Assembly (NCBI RefSeq): GCF_000024765.1
Contig: NC_013422.1
Span: 577,501-641,500 of the forward strand
Direction: 5' to 3'
Source: Halothiobacillus neapolitanus c2
GTDB taxonomy: Bacteria > Pseudomonadota > Gammaproteobacteria > Halothiobacillales > Halothiobacillaceae
DNA length: 64,000 nucleotides
The position numbers were made by a program, and so were the translations under genes. This document shows positions 54,275 to 63,736 of the stretch, in pieces. The notes under the pieces are model-generated. The model did not search any database. It was not told where the DNA came from and was given only the letters and a program-made list of their open reading frames with translations. Numbering within the stretch: the first letter of the stretch is position 1; each line of letters begins with the position of its first letter.

Positions 54275-54332
54275 TTGCCACTGTTTATCGATTCTCTTCC
54301 GGTTGAGCGTTTTTCCTGTGCGAGGACTTATT

Positions 54333-55538
54333 TTGCAAGCCATTGATCGTACGCAGCGTCAATTGATTGAGCAGTTGGCACCGATTACCGAATCTGAACT
54401 GATTCCGCTGGAGACCGCACTGGGGCGGTTTCTTGCGGAAGACGTTTATGCCGAGCAGGATGTACCCGCCAGTGATATTAGCCTGTTTGATGGTTATGCC
54501 TTGAGTGCACCTTCTGCTTGCGGTTCATCGCGCCAAGTGGCAGGGGTGACTTATGCGGGTGATGCGCCAGCCGTTCTGCCGGAAGGAGATTTTGTCTGGC
54601 GGATATTTACCGGGGCGCCGTTACCTGATGGAGCGAATGCCGTCATCGCCCAGGAGTCCGTTACGAGCTCCGATGGCCGCGCCGTGATACTGCACGAGAG
54701 TATGTCTGTGGGCGCGGGTGTGCGGCCAAAAGGTGCCGATAGTCGTCGTGGTCAGCGGGTGCTGTGTGCTGGGACCCGTTTGGATGCGGCCGAGCTTGGT
54801 TTGCTGGCATCCATTGGCTGTGCGCAGATCCTGGTCGTTCGCAAACCGCGAGTCGCCATTTTTACGACGGGCAACGAGTTGGTCGCGCCCGGAGAGCCTC
54901 TGGAGCCGGGCAAGATTTACAACAGTAACCACATTATTCTGGTTTCTGCGTTGACGCGTCTCGGTGTCGAGATTGTTGATCTGGGCGTCTTGCCGGATGA
55001 AGCATCCGCCATCCGCACGGCGCTGTTGGCGGCAGCAAAGCACGTTGATCTGGTGCTGACTTCCGGTGGCGTATCTGTCGGGGATGCTGATCTGGTCCGG
55101 CAGGTGGTCTCCGAGATCGGCACGATCGAGTCGTGGCGCGTTTTCCTCAAGCCAGGCAAACCGTTGGCTTTCGGCCGGATCGGATCGGTGCCGTTCATTG
55201 GTTTGCCCGGTAACCCTGTCTCTACTTTTGTGACCTTTTTCCTGTTCGTTCGTCCGGCATTGCGTGCGCTGGCAGGCGGCGATCCTCAGATCGACCGGCC
55301 GCCGCTCAATCTGCCGCTGGCTCAGGACTGGGTGGCGGGTGATCGCCCGGAGTTCATCCGCGTGCGGCGCGAGCGAGCAGCTTCGGGCGAAACGCGATTA
55401 CAGCCGTTTGGAGACCAGAATTCGGGCCTGTTGAGTTCGATTGCTTGGGCGGATGGCGTGGCCCTGATCCCAGCCGATCGCACACTGATGTGTGGCGACA
55501 TGGTCGATTATTTTCCCTTTGAAGGATGGTATCTGTGA
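54333..55538 (+). CDS. moeA: Molybdopterin molybdenumtransferase MoeA
   Basis: About 401 residues. Motifs include [72 protein letters not shown] and [13 protein letters not shown]. It inserts molybdate into adenylylated molybdopterin. The start is taken as TTG 54333, which has GAGGA six bases upstream; in-frame TTG 54303 and GTG 54318 lack good sites. Its stop overlaps the moaC start as GTGA. Confidence 0.95.
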   Translation: MQAIDRTQRQLIEQLAPITESELIPLETALGRFLAEDVYAEQDVPASDISLFDGYALSAPSACGSSRQVAGVTYAGDAPAVLPEGDFVWRIFTGAPLPDGANAVIAQESVTSSDGRAVILHESMSVGAGVRPKGADSRRGQRVLCAGTRLDAAELGLLASIGCAQILVVRKPRVAIFTTGNELVAPGEPLEPGKIYNSNHIILVSALTRLGVEIVDLGVLPDEASAIRTALLAAAKHVDLVLTSGGVSVGDADLVRQVVSEIGTIESWRVFLKPGKPLAFGRIGSVPFIGLPGNPVSTFVTFFLFVRPALRALAGGDPQIDRPPLNLPLAQDWVAGDRPEFIRVRRERAASGETRLQPFGDQNSGLLSSIAWADGVALIPADRTLMCGDMVDYFPFEGWYL

Positions 55539-56014
55539 GCAATCAGCAATTAACCCATATCGATGAAACGGGTGCCGCACGTATGGTGGATGTGGGTGAG
55601 AAACCCCATACGGAACGTGTGGCTTTGGCGGAGTCGTTTATCCGCATGCAGCCTGCAACCCTGGCATTGATTCTTTCCGGCGGCCACAAGAAGGGCGATG
55701 TGCTGGCTGTGGCTCGCGTTGCCGGCATTATGGCCGCCAAAAAAACCTGGGATTTGATCCCGATGTGCCACCCACTATTGCTGACCAAGGTTGCGGTTAC
55801 CTTGACGCCCGATGAGCAGAACCACGGTATTCACATCCTCGCGGAGTGCCGCCTGAGCGGGCAAACCGGCGTGGAGATGGAGGCACTCACGGCTGCTTCT
55901 GTGGCGGCGTTGACGCTCTACGACATGTGCAAGGCAGTGGACCGCGGCATGGTGATCGAATACACCCGTTTGCTGGAAAAGCATGGCGGGAAAACCGGCT
56001 CTTGGGTGCGCTGA
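55535..56014 (+). CDS. moaC: Cyclic pyranopterin monophosphate synthase MoaC
   Basis: 159 residues: [76 protein letters not shown] and the ending GGKTGSW are classical. With MoaA it makes the first molybdopterin intermediate. GTG 55535 overlaps the moeA stop and has AGGA eight bases upstream. Usually next to moaA; here a terminator-like hairpin and a MITE separate them. Confidence 0.97.
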   Translation: MSNQQLTHIDETGAARMVDVGEKPHTERVALAESFIRMQPATLALILSGGHKKGDVLAVARVAGIMAAKKTWDLIPMCHPLLLTKVAVTLTPDEQNHGIHILAECRLSGQTGVEMEALTAASVAALTLYDMCKAVDRGMVIEYTRLLEKHGGKTGSWVR

Positions 56015-56054
56015 GAACGATGGGCGCCTGTATTCGTATGGTTTTTTAAGACAT

Positions 56055-56077
56055 AGCGCTTGAATTGCGCTTTTTTT
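56055..56077 (+). terminator. Possible terminator after moaC
   Basis: A short AGCGC/GCGCT stem with a 7-nt loop is followed by seven T. The stem is weak, so this may be only partial, but it suggests that moaA needs its own promoter. Confidence 0.5.
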
Positions 56078-56248
56078 GCAGCTATCGTTATGTCCAATGA
56101 TACCCAGCGAACTCCTGCACGAGTAAGCAAGTCGTTGAACGCTCAGAACTCCGACCTCTGAGCATTCCTACGCATCGGCAGCCAATTTAATGGCGTCGAT
56201 ATCGTTGTCCACTGGTCACGTCTGGTTTGATCGGTGATGGCTGTTTAG

Positions 56249-56520
56249 GGAACCTCTGATTGAATCCCTCGTGAGCCGAGTTGCTGGTCCAAAAGCCGCA
56301 AAACGAGGCAGAGGCCGAAGGTCGTAGTTTACGCTACGATGCCAAGGCCGATAACGACGTGTTGCGTCTTTTGGGCAGCAACCCTCGTGGGACGGGCTTT
56401 TGAGGGCGATTCGCTGTGTTGCGCCGCTCACGAATGGAATAACCATTCGTTTCGCGCCGCGCCTTGCGACTCATCCCTCAAAAGCCCGTCTCGGCCACGA
56501 AGGATTTAATCAGAGGTTCC
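56249..56520. mobile_element. MITE-like element, copy 2 (272 bp), TTAG target duplication
   Basis: The ends are the same 19-bp inverted repeats as in copy 1 (GGAACCTCTGATTGAATCC; the right end has one change, GGATTTAATC). It is flanked by TTAG at 56245-56248 and 56521-56524. It lies in the opposite orientation to copy 1 and lacks that copy's two inserts. No coding frame is convincing. It lies between moaC and moaA and ends 22 bp before the moaA start. The first 230 bp after moaC contain nothing else but the hairpin at 56055. Confidence 0.9.
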
Positions 56521-56542
56521 TTAGGATTCGAAAGGTTTAACT

Positions 56543-57529
56543 ATGTCAAATTTGGTGGACCCATTCGGTCGCACAATCGATTATCTGCGACTGTCGGTTA
56601 CGGACCGTTGCGATTTGCGTTGCTTCTACTGCATGCCAGAAGGGTTTAACGACTTCGAGGTGCCTGAACACTGGTTGACGGCTGATGAAATCGAACGATT
56701 GCTGGGCGTGATGGCCGAGATGGGTCTGCGCCGGGTGCGTATCACCGGTGGCGAGCCGTTGGTGCGCCGCGGGATCGAGGACATCGTTCGTCGTATTGAT
56801 GCGCTGCCCGGTATCCGTGATATTGCGCTTTCCACCAATGCCACCCGTTTGGGCAAAATGGCCGCGCCGTTGAAGGCAGCGGGGGTCGACAGGATCAACG
56901 TGAGCCTCGATACGCTGGATGCCGACCGTTTCAAGCAGATCACCCAAGGCAAACTCAGCAAGGTGATCGACGGTTTGATGGCTGCCAAGGATGCGGGGCT
57001 GTCGCCCATCAAGCTCAACATGGTCGTGATGAAAGGCGTCAATGAGGACGACGTCGAATCGGTGCTGGAATTTTGCATCGAACATGGTTTCGTGCTGCGC
57101 ATGATCGAAACCATGCCGATGGGTGATACCGGACGGGATGCGCTGGATCATTACATCAGTCTGCAAACCATCAAGCAGCGACTTTCCGAGCGTTATCCGT
57201 TGATTCCGGTGATCAATCCGGTCGATGGAGCCGGGCCTGCCCGTTACCTGCAAATAGCGGGTACGGATACCCAGGTCGGGTTCATCACGCCCATGTCCGA
57301 GCATTTCTGCGGTACCTGCAATCGGGTTCGGTTGTCGGTGGATGGCACCATGTATATGTGCCTTGGGCAGGAACACAACTTTTCGTTCCGCCCCCTGCTG
57401 CGCAATGGTATCCCCGATGATGAGCTCAAAGAAGCCATCATTTCGGCCATCGGCCTGAAGCCCGAGCGGCACGAGTTTCAGGACAAGCCGGAAAAAGTCA
57501 TTCGCTTCATGTCAATGACCGGTGGCTGA
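56543..57529 (+). CDS. moaA: GTP 3',8-cyclase MoaA
   Basis: 328 residues, a radical-SAM enzyme. The N-terminal cluster is CDLRCFYCMPEG (CxxxCxxC) and the C-terminal cluster is CGTCNRVRLSVDGTMYMC. The protein ends in the conserved double glycine (SMTGG) needed for activity. It converts GTP to the cyclic precursor used by MoaC. AAAGG seven bases upstream supports ATG 56543. The MITE duplication ends seven bases before that ribosome site. Confidence 0.98.
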   Translation: MSNLVDPFGRTIDYLRLSVTDRCDLRCFYCMPEGFNDFEVPEHWLTADEIERLLGVMAEMGLRRVRITGGEPLVRRGIEDIVRRIDALPGIRDIALSTNATRLGKMAAPLKAAGVDRINVSLDTLDADRFKQITQGKLSKVIDGLMAAKDAGLSPIKLNMVVMKGVNEDDVESVLEFCIEHGFVLRMIETMPMGDTGRDALDHYISLQTIKQRLSERYPLIPVINPVDGAGPARYLQIAGTDTQVGFITPMSEHFCGTCNRVRLSVDGTMYMCLGQEHNFSFRPLLRNGIPDDELKEAIISAIGLKPERHEFQDKPEKVIRFMSMTGG

Positions 57530-57578
57530 TATCCACCCAGGTCCTTCTCACGTCACATCGGAAAGAGCACAAAAGGGA

Positions 57579-57683
57579 AGCTAGAAAAACTCGTCATTCC
57601 CGCGTGGGCGGGAATCCAGCGCCTTGATTTTTCTGGGTTCCTGCTTTCGCGAGAACGACGAATCACGGGTATTTCGAGGTGCC
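57579..57683. repeat. 105-bp dispersed repeat with inverted arms, copy 2
   Basis: Begins AGCTAGAAAAACTCGTCATT and ends GTATTTCGAGGTGCC. It matches the copy at 27945-28048 along its whole length with about ten differences, in the same direction. Here it lies in the convergent gap between moaA and the hemY-type gene. Confidence 0.85.
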
Positions 57684-57691
57684 CAATAATC

Positions 57692-59110
57692 TCAAGATTC
57701 TTCCGTGCGGGTGTTTTCGATCAGGCGTTCTGCCAGCTTATTCCCGTTGTTCAGGCAGTCGCCGACCGCGATGCCGCCCCGCCAATTCCCGTTCAGGCTC
57801 AATCCCGGTAGTGCGGTTAGCCGCTGGGAAATCTTCTCTTGTAATTCAAGATAGCCAATCTCGTATTGCGGAATGGCCTGTTGCCAACGTTTCACGCGCA
57901 AGAATTCAGGCTTGCCCTTGATGCCGAGCAGCGGCGATAGATCACCCAGAACACGATCCAAGAGTTCTTGATCGTCCCCTTGTGCCGCTTCCGGGTGCTT
58001 GCGTCCGCCGATAAAGGCAGAAAGGAGTACTTTGCCCGCCGGCGTGCGATCCGGAAATAGCGTCGAGGAGAACAGAACGCCCAAGGTGCGTTTTTTCTCC
58101 TTGGAAGGCAGCAGCAAGCCAAACCCATCCAGTGGATGCGCTACTTCAGACCGATCGAACCCCATGACGACGGATGTGACGGGCGGGTATTCAATGGCAG
58201 CCAGCGTTTCGGCCAGTGGACCATCGACTTCGCCAAGCAATTGAGCGCTGACATGCGCGGGTGTGCTCAATATGAGTTGTCTGGTATGGAAGGTTTTACC
58301 TTGAACTGTTTTCACGGACCAACCGCCCTCGGGCAGCCGCTGGATGTTGGTGATGGCAGAGTCCAGCTGGATGTTGCCCCGGCCCGAAGACGTGATGGCT
58401 GTTGCCAGTGCGTCGGTGAGTGTTTGTAGCCCTCGCTTGAAACTGAACAGTTTGCCCTTCGCAGGCAGGGTGACCGGAGCCGGGTTGGCTTTGGCTGCTT
58501 TCATTTTTGCTATGCCGCCGCGAATCAGAGAGCCTGACTCTTGTTCAAAAGCATAGATTTTAGGAATAGCTGCCTGCACGGAAAGTCGGTTCGGATCGCC
58601 CGCATACACGCCCGAAACGAAGGGATCGACAGCCCAGTCGAGAAAGCCTTGGCCCAGGCGTCGTCGCACGAATTCGGCTATGGTCTCTTCCTTGTTGACG
58701 GGTTTTATCCAGGCTTCGCGCGCCAGGTGCCACAGATCGCCCATGCTGAAAAGCGGGCTGGTGAGCAGTTCTAAGGGGCTCCCCGGCAACGCCACGGGGT
58801 GGCCGTTTTTGGCTACGAATCGCTTTTTGGCCACCGTGTTGGCTTCGATGATTTCGCTAACCAGATCAAGCGCGCTCATCAGTGCGGCCATTTCCGGTGT
58901 TTGCACCAGGCTGTTGGGCCCGAGTTCGCGTAACCAGCCGTCCTCTTCTATGCTTCCCACGGCGCCGCCTACGCGAGAGGTCGCTTCCAATACAGTGACC
59001 GTTTTGCCCATTCTGGAGAGGTGGTAAGCGGTTGCCAGACCACTGATGCCGCCACCGATGACGAGATAAGGACAATTGATTGGTTCTGAAGCGTTCGAAT
59101 GGGTATTCAC
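57692..59110 (-). CDS. hemY: Protoporphyrinogen oxidase, HemY type
   Basis: 472 residues, a FAD monoamine-oxidase-fold enzyme. The dinucleotide motif VIGGGISGLATAYHLSRMGKTVTVLEA opens it; GGAVGSI, ELGPNSLVQTP and the C-terminal NWRGGIAVGDCLNNG complete the family. HemY oxidises protoporphyrinogen (or coproporphyrinogen) IX in haem synthesis using oxygen. Demand for haem is high here because of the many c-type cytochromes. Many gammaproteobacteria use HemG or HemJ instead, so a HemY type is worth noting. Confidence 0.92.
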   Translation of the reverse strand: MNTHSNASEPINCPYLVIGGGISGLATAYHLSRMGKTVTVLEATSRVGGAVGSIEEDGWLRELGPNSLVQTPEMAALMSALDLVSEIIEANTVAKKRFVAKNGHPVALPGSPLELLTSPLFSMGDLWHLAREAWIKPVNKEETIAEFVRRRLGQGFLDWAVDPFVSGVYAGDPNRLSVQAAIPKIYAFEQESGSLIRGGIAKMKAAKANPAPVTLPAKGKLFSFKRGLQTLTDALATAITSSGRGNIQLDSAITNIQRLPEGGWSVKTVQGKTFHTRQLILSTPAHVSAQLLGEVDGPLAETLAAIEYPPVTSVVMGFDRSEVAHPLDGFGLLLPSKEKKRTLGVLFSSTLFPDRTPAGKVLLSAFIGGRKHPEAAQGDDQELLDRVLGDLSPLLGIKGKPEFLRVKRWQQAIPQYEIGYLELQEKISQRLTALPGLSLNGNWRGGIAVGDCLNNGNKLAERLIENTRTEES

Positions 59111-59234
59111 GAAGCGGACGTCCTATAAGATGGTTATGACCAGAAGTGTTTAAGTTGCCGATACACGGTTTGAGTATATCTTGAGGTCATTGCATTCGAG
59201 TGTTGGTCGATAAACTTTTAAAAGGGTAGGGAAT

Positions 59235-60185
59235 ATGACGACGATAGCGAATCGAGATCAGTCAAAAGAGGTCGTTATCCTGGGCGGTACGGGATTTGTC
59301 GGTCGTGTGCTGGCCTCTTTGTTGAGTCAACAGGGGTATTCGGTGACGATTCCGACCCGACATGCCGCGCGCCATCGTGATATGGCTCTCATGCGCGGGG
59401 TGCGTTTGATCGGCGGTACGCCTGCCGCTGCGGACATGGCCAATGATCGTCGTGAGGAAAACTGGCAAGAGGTTTTGTCTGAAGGTTCGATTCTGATCAA
59501 TCTGATCGGAATTCTCAACGAGCCACGACATAATGGTGAGGGGTTCGAGCAGGCTCATGTCCACACCACACAAGTAGCGCTCAAGGCGGCTGCAAAAGCG
59601 GGCGTCAAACGTTATCTGCACATGAGCGCACTCGGTGCGGATGCGAATAATGGCGGCAGTTTTTATCTGCGAAGCAAGGGAAAAGCCGAGGATTGGGCAC
59701 ATGAGTTTGGCGAACAGCAGGGAATTGCGGTTACGAGTTTTCGGCCGTCGGTTATTTTTGGTCCGCAGGATTCATTTCTCAATCGGTTTGCCCAATTAGC
59801 GCGGCTCATACCCGGCGTATTCCCACTGGCTTGTGCCGATTCGCGGTTTGCCCCCGTGTATGTCGGGGATGTGGCGGATCAGTTCATGGCGGCAATGACG
59901 GATACTTCTACCATTGGTAAGCGCATCGATTTGTGCGGCCCCACCGAATATCGGTTGCGTGAATTGGTCGCTTATGCGGCCAAAACTTCGGGTCATCCCC
60001 GTCTGGTGATCGGCCTGCCGGACTGGGCTGCGCGATTGCAGGCTAGAGTCCTTGAATGGGTGCCGGGGCAGCCGTTTACCCGCGACAACTATGATTCCTT
60101 GCAGACACCGAGTGTGTGTGCCGAAGGTTGCCCGCACCAGACTACTCGACTTGAACGCATTGCGCCGGGGTATCTCGGTAAATAG
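59235..60185 (+). CDS. NDUFA9-like SDR/complex I assembly-type protein
   Basis: 316 residues. An extended short-chain dehydrogenase fold: VVILGGTGFVGRVLASLL (NAD(P) site), ILINLIGILNEP, YLRSKGKAEDWA (YxxxK) and FRPSVIFGPQD. The family includes the mitochondrial complex I accessory subunit NDUFA9 and bacterial relatives; the substrate is unknown. The gene is divergent from hemY. Two in-frame start choices are close; ATG 59235 has AGGG upstream. Confidence 0.86.
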   Translation: MTTIANRDQSKEVVILGGTGFVGRVLASLLSQQGYSVTIPTRHAARHRDMALMRGVRLIGGTPAAADMANDRREENWQEVLSEGSILINLIGILNEPRHNGEGFEQAHVHTTQVALKAAAKAGVKRYLHMSALGADANNGGSFYLRSKGKAEDWAHEFGEQQGIAVTSFRPSVIFGPQDSFLNRFAQLARLIPGVFPLACADSRFAPVYVGDVADQFMAAMTDTSTIGKRIDLCGPTEYRLRELVAYAAKTSGHPRLVIGLPDWAARLQARVLEWVPGQPFTRDNYDSLQTPSVCAEGCPHQTTRLERIAPGYLGK

Positions 60186-60240
60186 ACAGGCGTGGGACGG
60201 GTGAAAATGAATTTTGCTTACTCAGGTTCACCTTAATTTG

Positions 60241-60383
60241 CAGGATGTTGAAAAAGTCCGTTCCTGCCCTTTTTCAAGGCGTCACGCCCGACACATTTCC
60301 GTGCGTAGCTTAGCTAAATCAGGTACTTGCGTATTTTATTTGAGCGTGAGGCAACCCCTGATCACCCGTTTTTCAACGGCCTG
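60241..60383. mobile_element. Short inverted-repeat element, 143 bp, copy 2
   Basis: Related to 4412-4563 and in the same orientation. Begins CAGGATGTTGAAAAAG, ends TTTTTCAACGGCCTG. Flanks are TTTG on the left and TTAG on the right, so the target duplication is imperfect. It lies between the NDUFA9-like gene and the UPF0114 gene. Confidence 0.8.
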
Positions 60384-60442
60384 TTAGCGGTAATGATATG
60401 ATTCCGCCATTGGTGATCAATTAATTTGTTGAGGGTGTTGTC

Positions 60443-60985
60443 ATGTCTAATGATTCGGTGGCGAAACCGCGAGGCGCGGTAAAACATTTCGAGAGCGGGT
60501 TCGAGCATTTCCTGTTCGCCAGCAGGTGGTTGATGGCACCGATTTATCTCGGACTTGTCGTGGCGATGGGTGTCCTGCTGATGAAGTTTGGCAAGGAGAT
60601 ATGGCATCTGGTTACCCATGTGACCTCTATGGACGAAGGTCAGGTGATTGTCGGCGTCTTGACGCTGGTGGATGTATCCCTGTTGATGAACCTGTTGATC
60701 ATTATCATGTTCTCCGGTTACGAAAACTTTGTCTCCAAGATGGAAGATCTTCATGCGCATGCAGATCGGCCGGACTGGATGGGCTCGATCGGTTTCAGTG
60801 ACCTCAAGATCAAGTTGATCGGCTCGATGGTGGCGATTTCGGGGATCGAGCTGCTTAAGGCGTTCATGAACGTTGATATATTGACCGACCGCCATCTGGC
60901 TTGGTTGGTGGGTATCCATGTCACGTTCCTTCTCTCCGGTCTGATTTTCGCCATTATGGAAAAACTCCAGGGCGGAGAGCACTGA
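60443..60985 (+). CDS. UPF0114 (YqhA) family membrane protein
   Basis: 180 residues with about four hydrophobic segments. The start FASRWLMAPIYLGLV and the block MFSGYENFVSKMEDL are typical of UPF0114/TIGR00645. Function is unknown. A repeat element lies immediately upstream. Confidence 0.9.
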   Translation: MSNDSVAKPRGAVKHFESGFEHFLFASRWLMAPIYLGLVVAMGVLLMKFGKEIWHLVTHVTSMDEGQVIVGVLTLVDVSLLMNLLIIIMFSGYENFVSKMEDLHAHADRPDWMGSIGFSDLKIKLIGSMVAISGIELLKAFMNVDILTDRHLAWLVGIHVTFLLSGLIFAIMEKLQGGEH

Positions 60986-61037
60986 ACTTGCGGTAAGGTT
61001 TTTCAGCGATGCTTTTGGCAATCCAGCAGGCTGCCTA

Positions 61038-62321
61038 TTGAACATGACGCTCAACGATCCCTTGATGTTGCTGCAAAGCTTGGGCGTGGCCCTCGGGATT
61101 GGCCTGTTGATCGGGCTTGAGCGTGGTTGGCATGAGCGCAGTGCCGAGGATGGGCGACGGATTGCCGGGGTGCGTACGTTCGGTTTGATCGGACTGACCG
61201 GTGGGTTGGCGGGCATACTGTCCACGCATTTCGGCGTCTGGGTGTTGGTGGCCGCATTGTTGGGTTTGTCGGCCATTCTGGTTGCCAGCTATTGGGCCGC
61301 AAACCGGCAAGATAACGGGGTCGGGATCACGACGGAAGTCGCCAGTCTGCTCACCTTTATTTTGGGTGCTGCTGCCGTAGCCGGTTATACCTACACCGCC
61401 GTGGTGTCTGCCGTGGTTATCACCATTCTTTTGGGTATGAAAGCGATTTTGCATCGCGGCCTACTCAAACTTTCCGAAGCCGAGCTGTTTGCGATCTTCA
61501 AGCTCCTGTTGATTGCACTGGTCATCCTGCCGGTGCTGCCCAATGGCGATTTCGGGCCATGGGACGCGCTAAATCCTTTTGTTATCGGCTGGATGATTCT
61601 GTTATTGGCCGGGCTGTCGTTTATCGGTTACTTCGCCATGCGCATTCTGGGACCGCAACGGGGTTTGCTTCTGACCAGCGTGTTCGGTGGGCTCGTTTCT
61701 TCTACCGCGTTGACGCTGGTATTCTCCCGCTTGGCCCGAAATGGTAGCGGAGTGACGGCGGTCCTTTCGATTGGAATCGTGATTGCATCCGTGACCTTGT
61801 TTCCGCGGGTGGTCATTGAGGTTGGTTTAGTCAACCAGGCGCTGGCCATCAAATTGATTCCCGCACTGGGTGGCATGCTGTTGGTCGGGCTCGGTGGTGT
61901 CTTGTTATGGTGGCGGTATGGCATCCGCCAGCAAAATAAAGGCATGGATGTGGAGCCTGTTCTGAAAAACCCGCTTGAACTGACGGCTGCGCTGCGTTTC
62001 GGTTTGCTGCTGGTGACCATCATGGTGTTTGCACGCGCGATGCAACAAGTGGCAGGGGATGCGGGGATTTATGTACTGGCCGCCATTTCCGGTTTGGCGG
62101 ATGTAGATGCCTTATCGTTATCCTTGGCCAAAATGGCCGCGGATGCTCAAGTAGCGCCTTCCGTCGCCACTCAGGCGATTGTCTTGGCGATTCTGGTAAA
62201 CACGACGGTCAAGGCCGCGCTTGCCTATGTGATTGGCGGCAAAGTATTGGGGCTTAGAGTCGCCAGTGTGTTGCTGCCCGCAGTGGCTGTGGGTGGGTTG
62301 CTCACTTTGTTTTCGTTTTAA
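61038..62321 (+). CDS. MgtC/SapB-DUF4010 membrane protein
   Basis: 427 residues with about 12 hydrophobic segments. The first 130 residues have the MgtC signature (LGVALGIGLLIGLERGWHER, RTFGLIGLTGGLAG), and the rest is the DUF4010 domain (EAELFAIFKLLLIALVILPVLPN; RGLLLTSVFGGLVSSTALTLVFS). Function is unknown, possibly ion or magnesium related. TTG 61038 has AGG seven bases upstream; ATG 61044 is the alternative. A shared terminator follows. Confidence 0.88.
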   Translation: MNMTLNDPLMLLQSLGVALGIGLLIGLERGWHERSAEDGRRIAGVRTFGLIGLTGGLAGILSTHFGVWVLVAALLGLSAILVASYWAANRQDNGVGITTEVASLLTFILGAAAVAGYTYTAVVSAVVITILLGMKAILHRGLLKLSEAELFAIFKLLLIALVILPVLPNGDFGPWDALNPFVIGWMILLLAGLSFIGYFAMRILGPQRGLLLTSVFGGLVSSTALTLVFSRLARNGSGVTAVLSIGIVIASVTLFPRVVIEVGLVNQALAIKLIPALGGMLLVGLGGVLLWWRYGIRQQNKGMDVEPVLKNPLELTAALRFGLLLVTIMVFARAMQQVAGDAGIYVLAAISGLADVDALSLSLAKMAADAQVAPSVATQAIVLAILVNTTVKAALAYVIGGKVLGLRVASVLLPAVAVGGLLTLFSF

Positions 62322-62411
62322 TCGCAAAGACGCTGCCGCATCAGTCCATCAAATTTCTTTCAGGCGTCGATGGTGGAAAAAATCCACGTTGACTCTGGAG
62401 TGATGCCCAAT

Positions 62412-62439
62412 AAAAAACCTGCCAGTCGGCAGGTTTTTT
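62412..62439. terminator. Bidirectional terminator between MgtC-like gene and SQR
   Basis: AAAAAACCTGCC pairs with GGCAGGTTTTTT around a 4-nt loop. It serves both converging genes. Confidence 0.93.
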
Positions 62440-62458
62440 GGTCTAAGCGGGATGTCGC

Positions 62459-63736
62459 TTATTTTTCGAGGCGGTTGATCCCGATGGCTCGCATCATGTA
62501 CTTCTCGTACAGCGGTTCGGACGTGCCTTTCTTCATCTTGCGAATGAAGTATTTCTCGAAGGCGATCTTAGCCAGATGCACCCATTTGCCGGCAGCAAAC
62601 CAGTTGACATTGCGTGGCGGGATTTGCGGAAGGGCGATGAATGCCGCACCGCGGTCACCGAAGTCAGCCAAACAAATGGCTTGCCAGGTGCCTTTGGAGT
62701 CGGGTTCGCCGTGTCCAGTCAACTCGGCTTTGATGTTATGCACAATCGCGGTGACCATGGATTCGATCATGTAGCCGGTTTTCGGCGCGCCAACGGGTAC
62801 CGGGGTCGGCTCGACCGGAGGTATGGCCACACAAACGCCAGCGGCGAAGATATTTTTGTATTCCGGATTGCGCTGGTATTCGTCGATCTTGACGAAACCT
62901 TTAGGGTTGCACATCTCGGTGACGCCCGCCACGCAGTCCACGCCCGCAAAAGAGGGCAACATCATCGAGTGATTAAAGGGCAGTTCGTGTTGTTTGATGA
63001 CTTCGCCATTGCGGTCAAGCTCGTCGACGAACATCTTGCCGTCTTCAACTTTCGTTGTTTTGGCGTTGGTAATCCATTTGATGTCGTGGGCGCGCAGCTC
63101 GGATTCGAGCATGCCGTTGGAATCACCTACGCCGCCCAAACCCAGATGACCGATGTACGGCTCGGCCGTAACAAAGGTGATTGGCACTTTGTTACGGATT
63201 TTCTTTTTGCGCAACGCCGTATCAAGAATAAAAACATACTCGTAAGCAGGACCGTAGCAACTGGCTCCGGGCATGGCACCAACGATCACAGGTCCGGGTT
63301 TATCGAGCAATTGCTTGAAATTTTCATAACAATGCTCAGCGTGATCAACCGTGCAAATAGACTGAGTGTAGCCGCCATGTGGGCCTGAACCCTCAATGGC
63401 AGAGAACATCAACTTCGCGCCGGTAGTGATGATGAGGTAGTCGTAGGTAACGGTTTCACCGTTGGCGAGTTCGAGCCGATTTTCTGTCGGTACTATTTTA
63501 TCGACGCGTTGGGAAATCAGGTCGATGCCTTTGCGCTCAAGATACGGTGCAAGCGGGAAGGTGATGTCATCGCGGTTACGCCAACCGACAGCAACCCAAG
63601 GGTTGGACGGAATGAATTGAAAGTAGGTATCGGCTGTCACAACAGTGACTTTGTGCTCTTTACCCAACTCTTGTCGCACTTCATACGCGGCTGGCATGCC
63701 GCCAATGCCCGCGCCAAGAATAACGATATGTGCCAT
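62459..63736 (-). CDS. sqr: Sulfide:quinone oxidoreductase
   Basis: 425 residues, a flavoprotein of the FCSD/SQR family. The FAD motif HIVILGAGIGGMPAAYEV opens it; YFQFIPSNPWVAVGWR, DYLIITTGAKL, FAGV and AAGVCVAIPPVEPTPVPVGAPKTGYMIESM follow. Several cysteines (GASCYGP, GVDCVAG, EMCNP, GVCVAI) include candidates for the redox pair that handles sulfide. The C-terminal KWVHLAKIAFEKYFIRKMKKG is an amphipathic membrane-binding helix. It oxidises sulfide to polysulfide and reduces quinone. ATG 63736 has AAGGAG eight bases upstream. The subtype is unclear; it may be type V or VI. Confidence 0.94.
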   Translation of the reverse strand: MAHIVILGAGIGGMPAAYEVRQELGKEHKVTVVTADTYFQFIPSNPWVAVGWRNRDDITFPLAPYLERKGIDLISQRVDKIVPTENRLELANGETVTYDYLIITTGAKLMFSAIEGSGPHGGYTQSICTVDHAEHCYENFKQLLDKPGPVIVGAMPGASCYGPAYEYVFILDTALRKKKIRNKVPITFVTAEPYIGHLGLGGVGDSNGMLESELRAHDIKWITNAKTTKVEDGKMFVDELDRNGEVIKQHELPFNHSMMLPSFAGVDCVAGVTEMCNPKGFVKIDEYQRNPEYKNIFAAGVCVAIPPVEPTPVPVGAPKTGYMIESMVTAIVHNIKAELTGHGEPDSKGTWQAICLADFGDRGAAFIALPQIPPRNVNWFAAGKWVHLAKIAFEKYFIRKMKKGTSEPLYEKYMMRAIGINRLEK

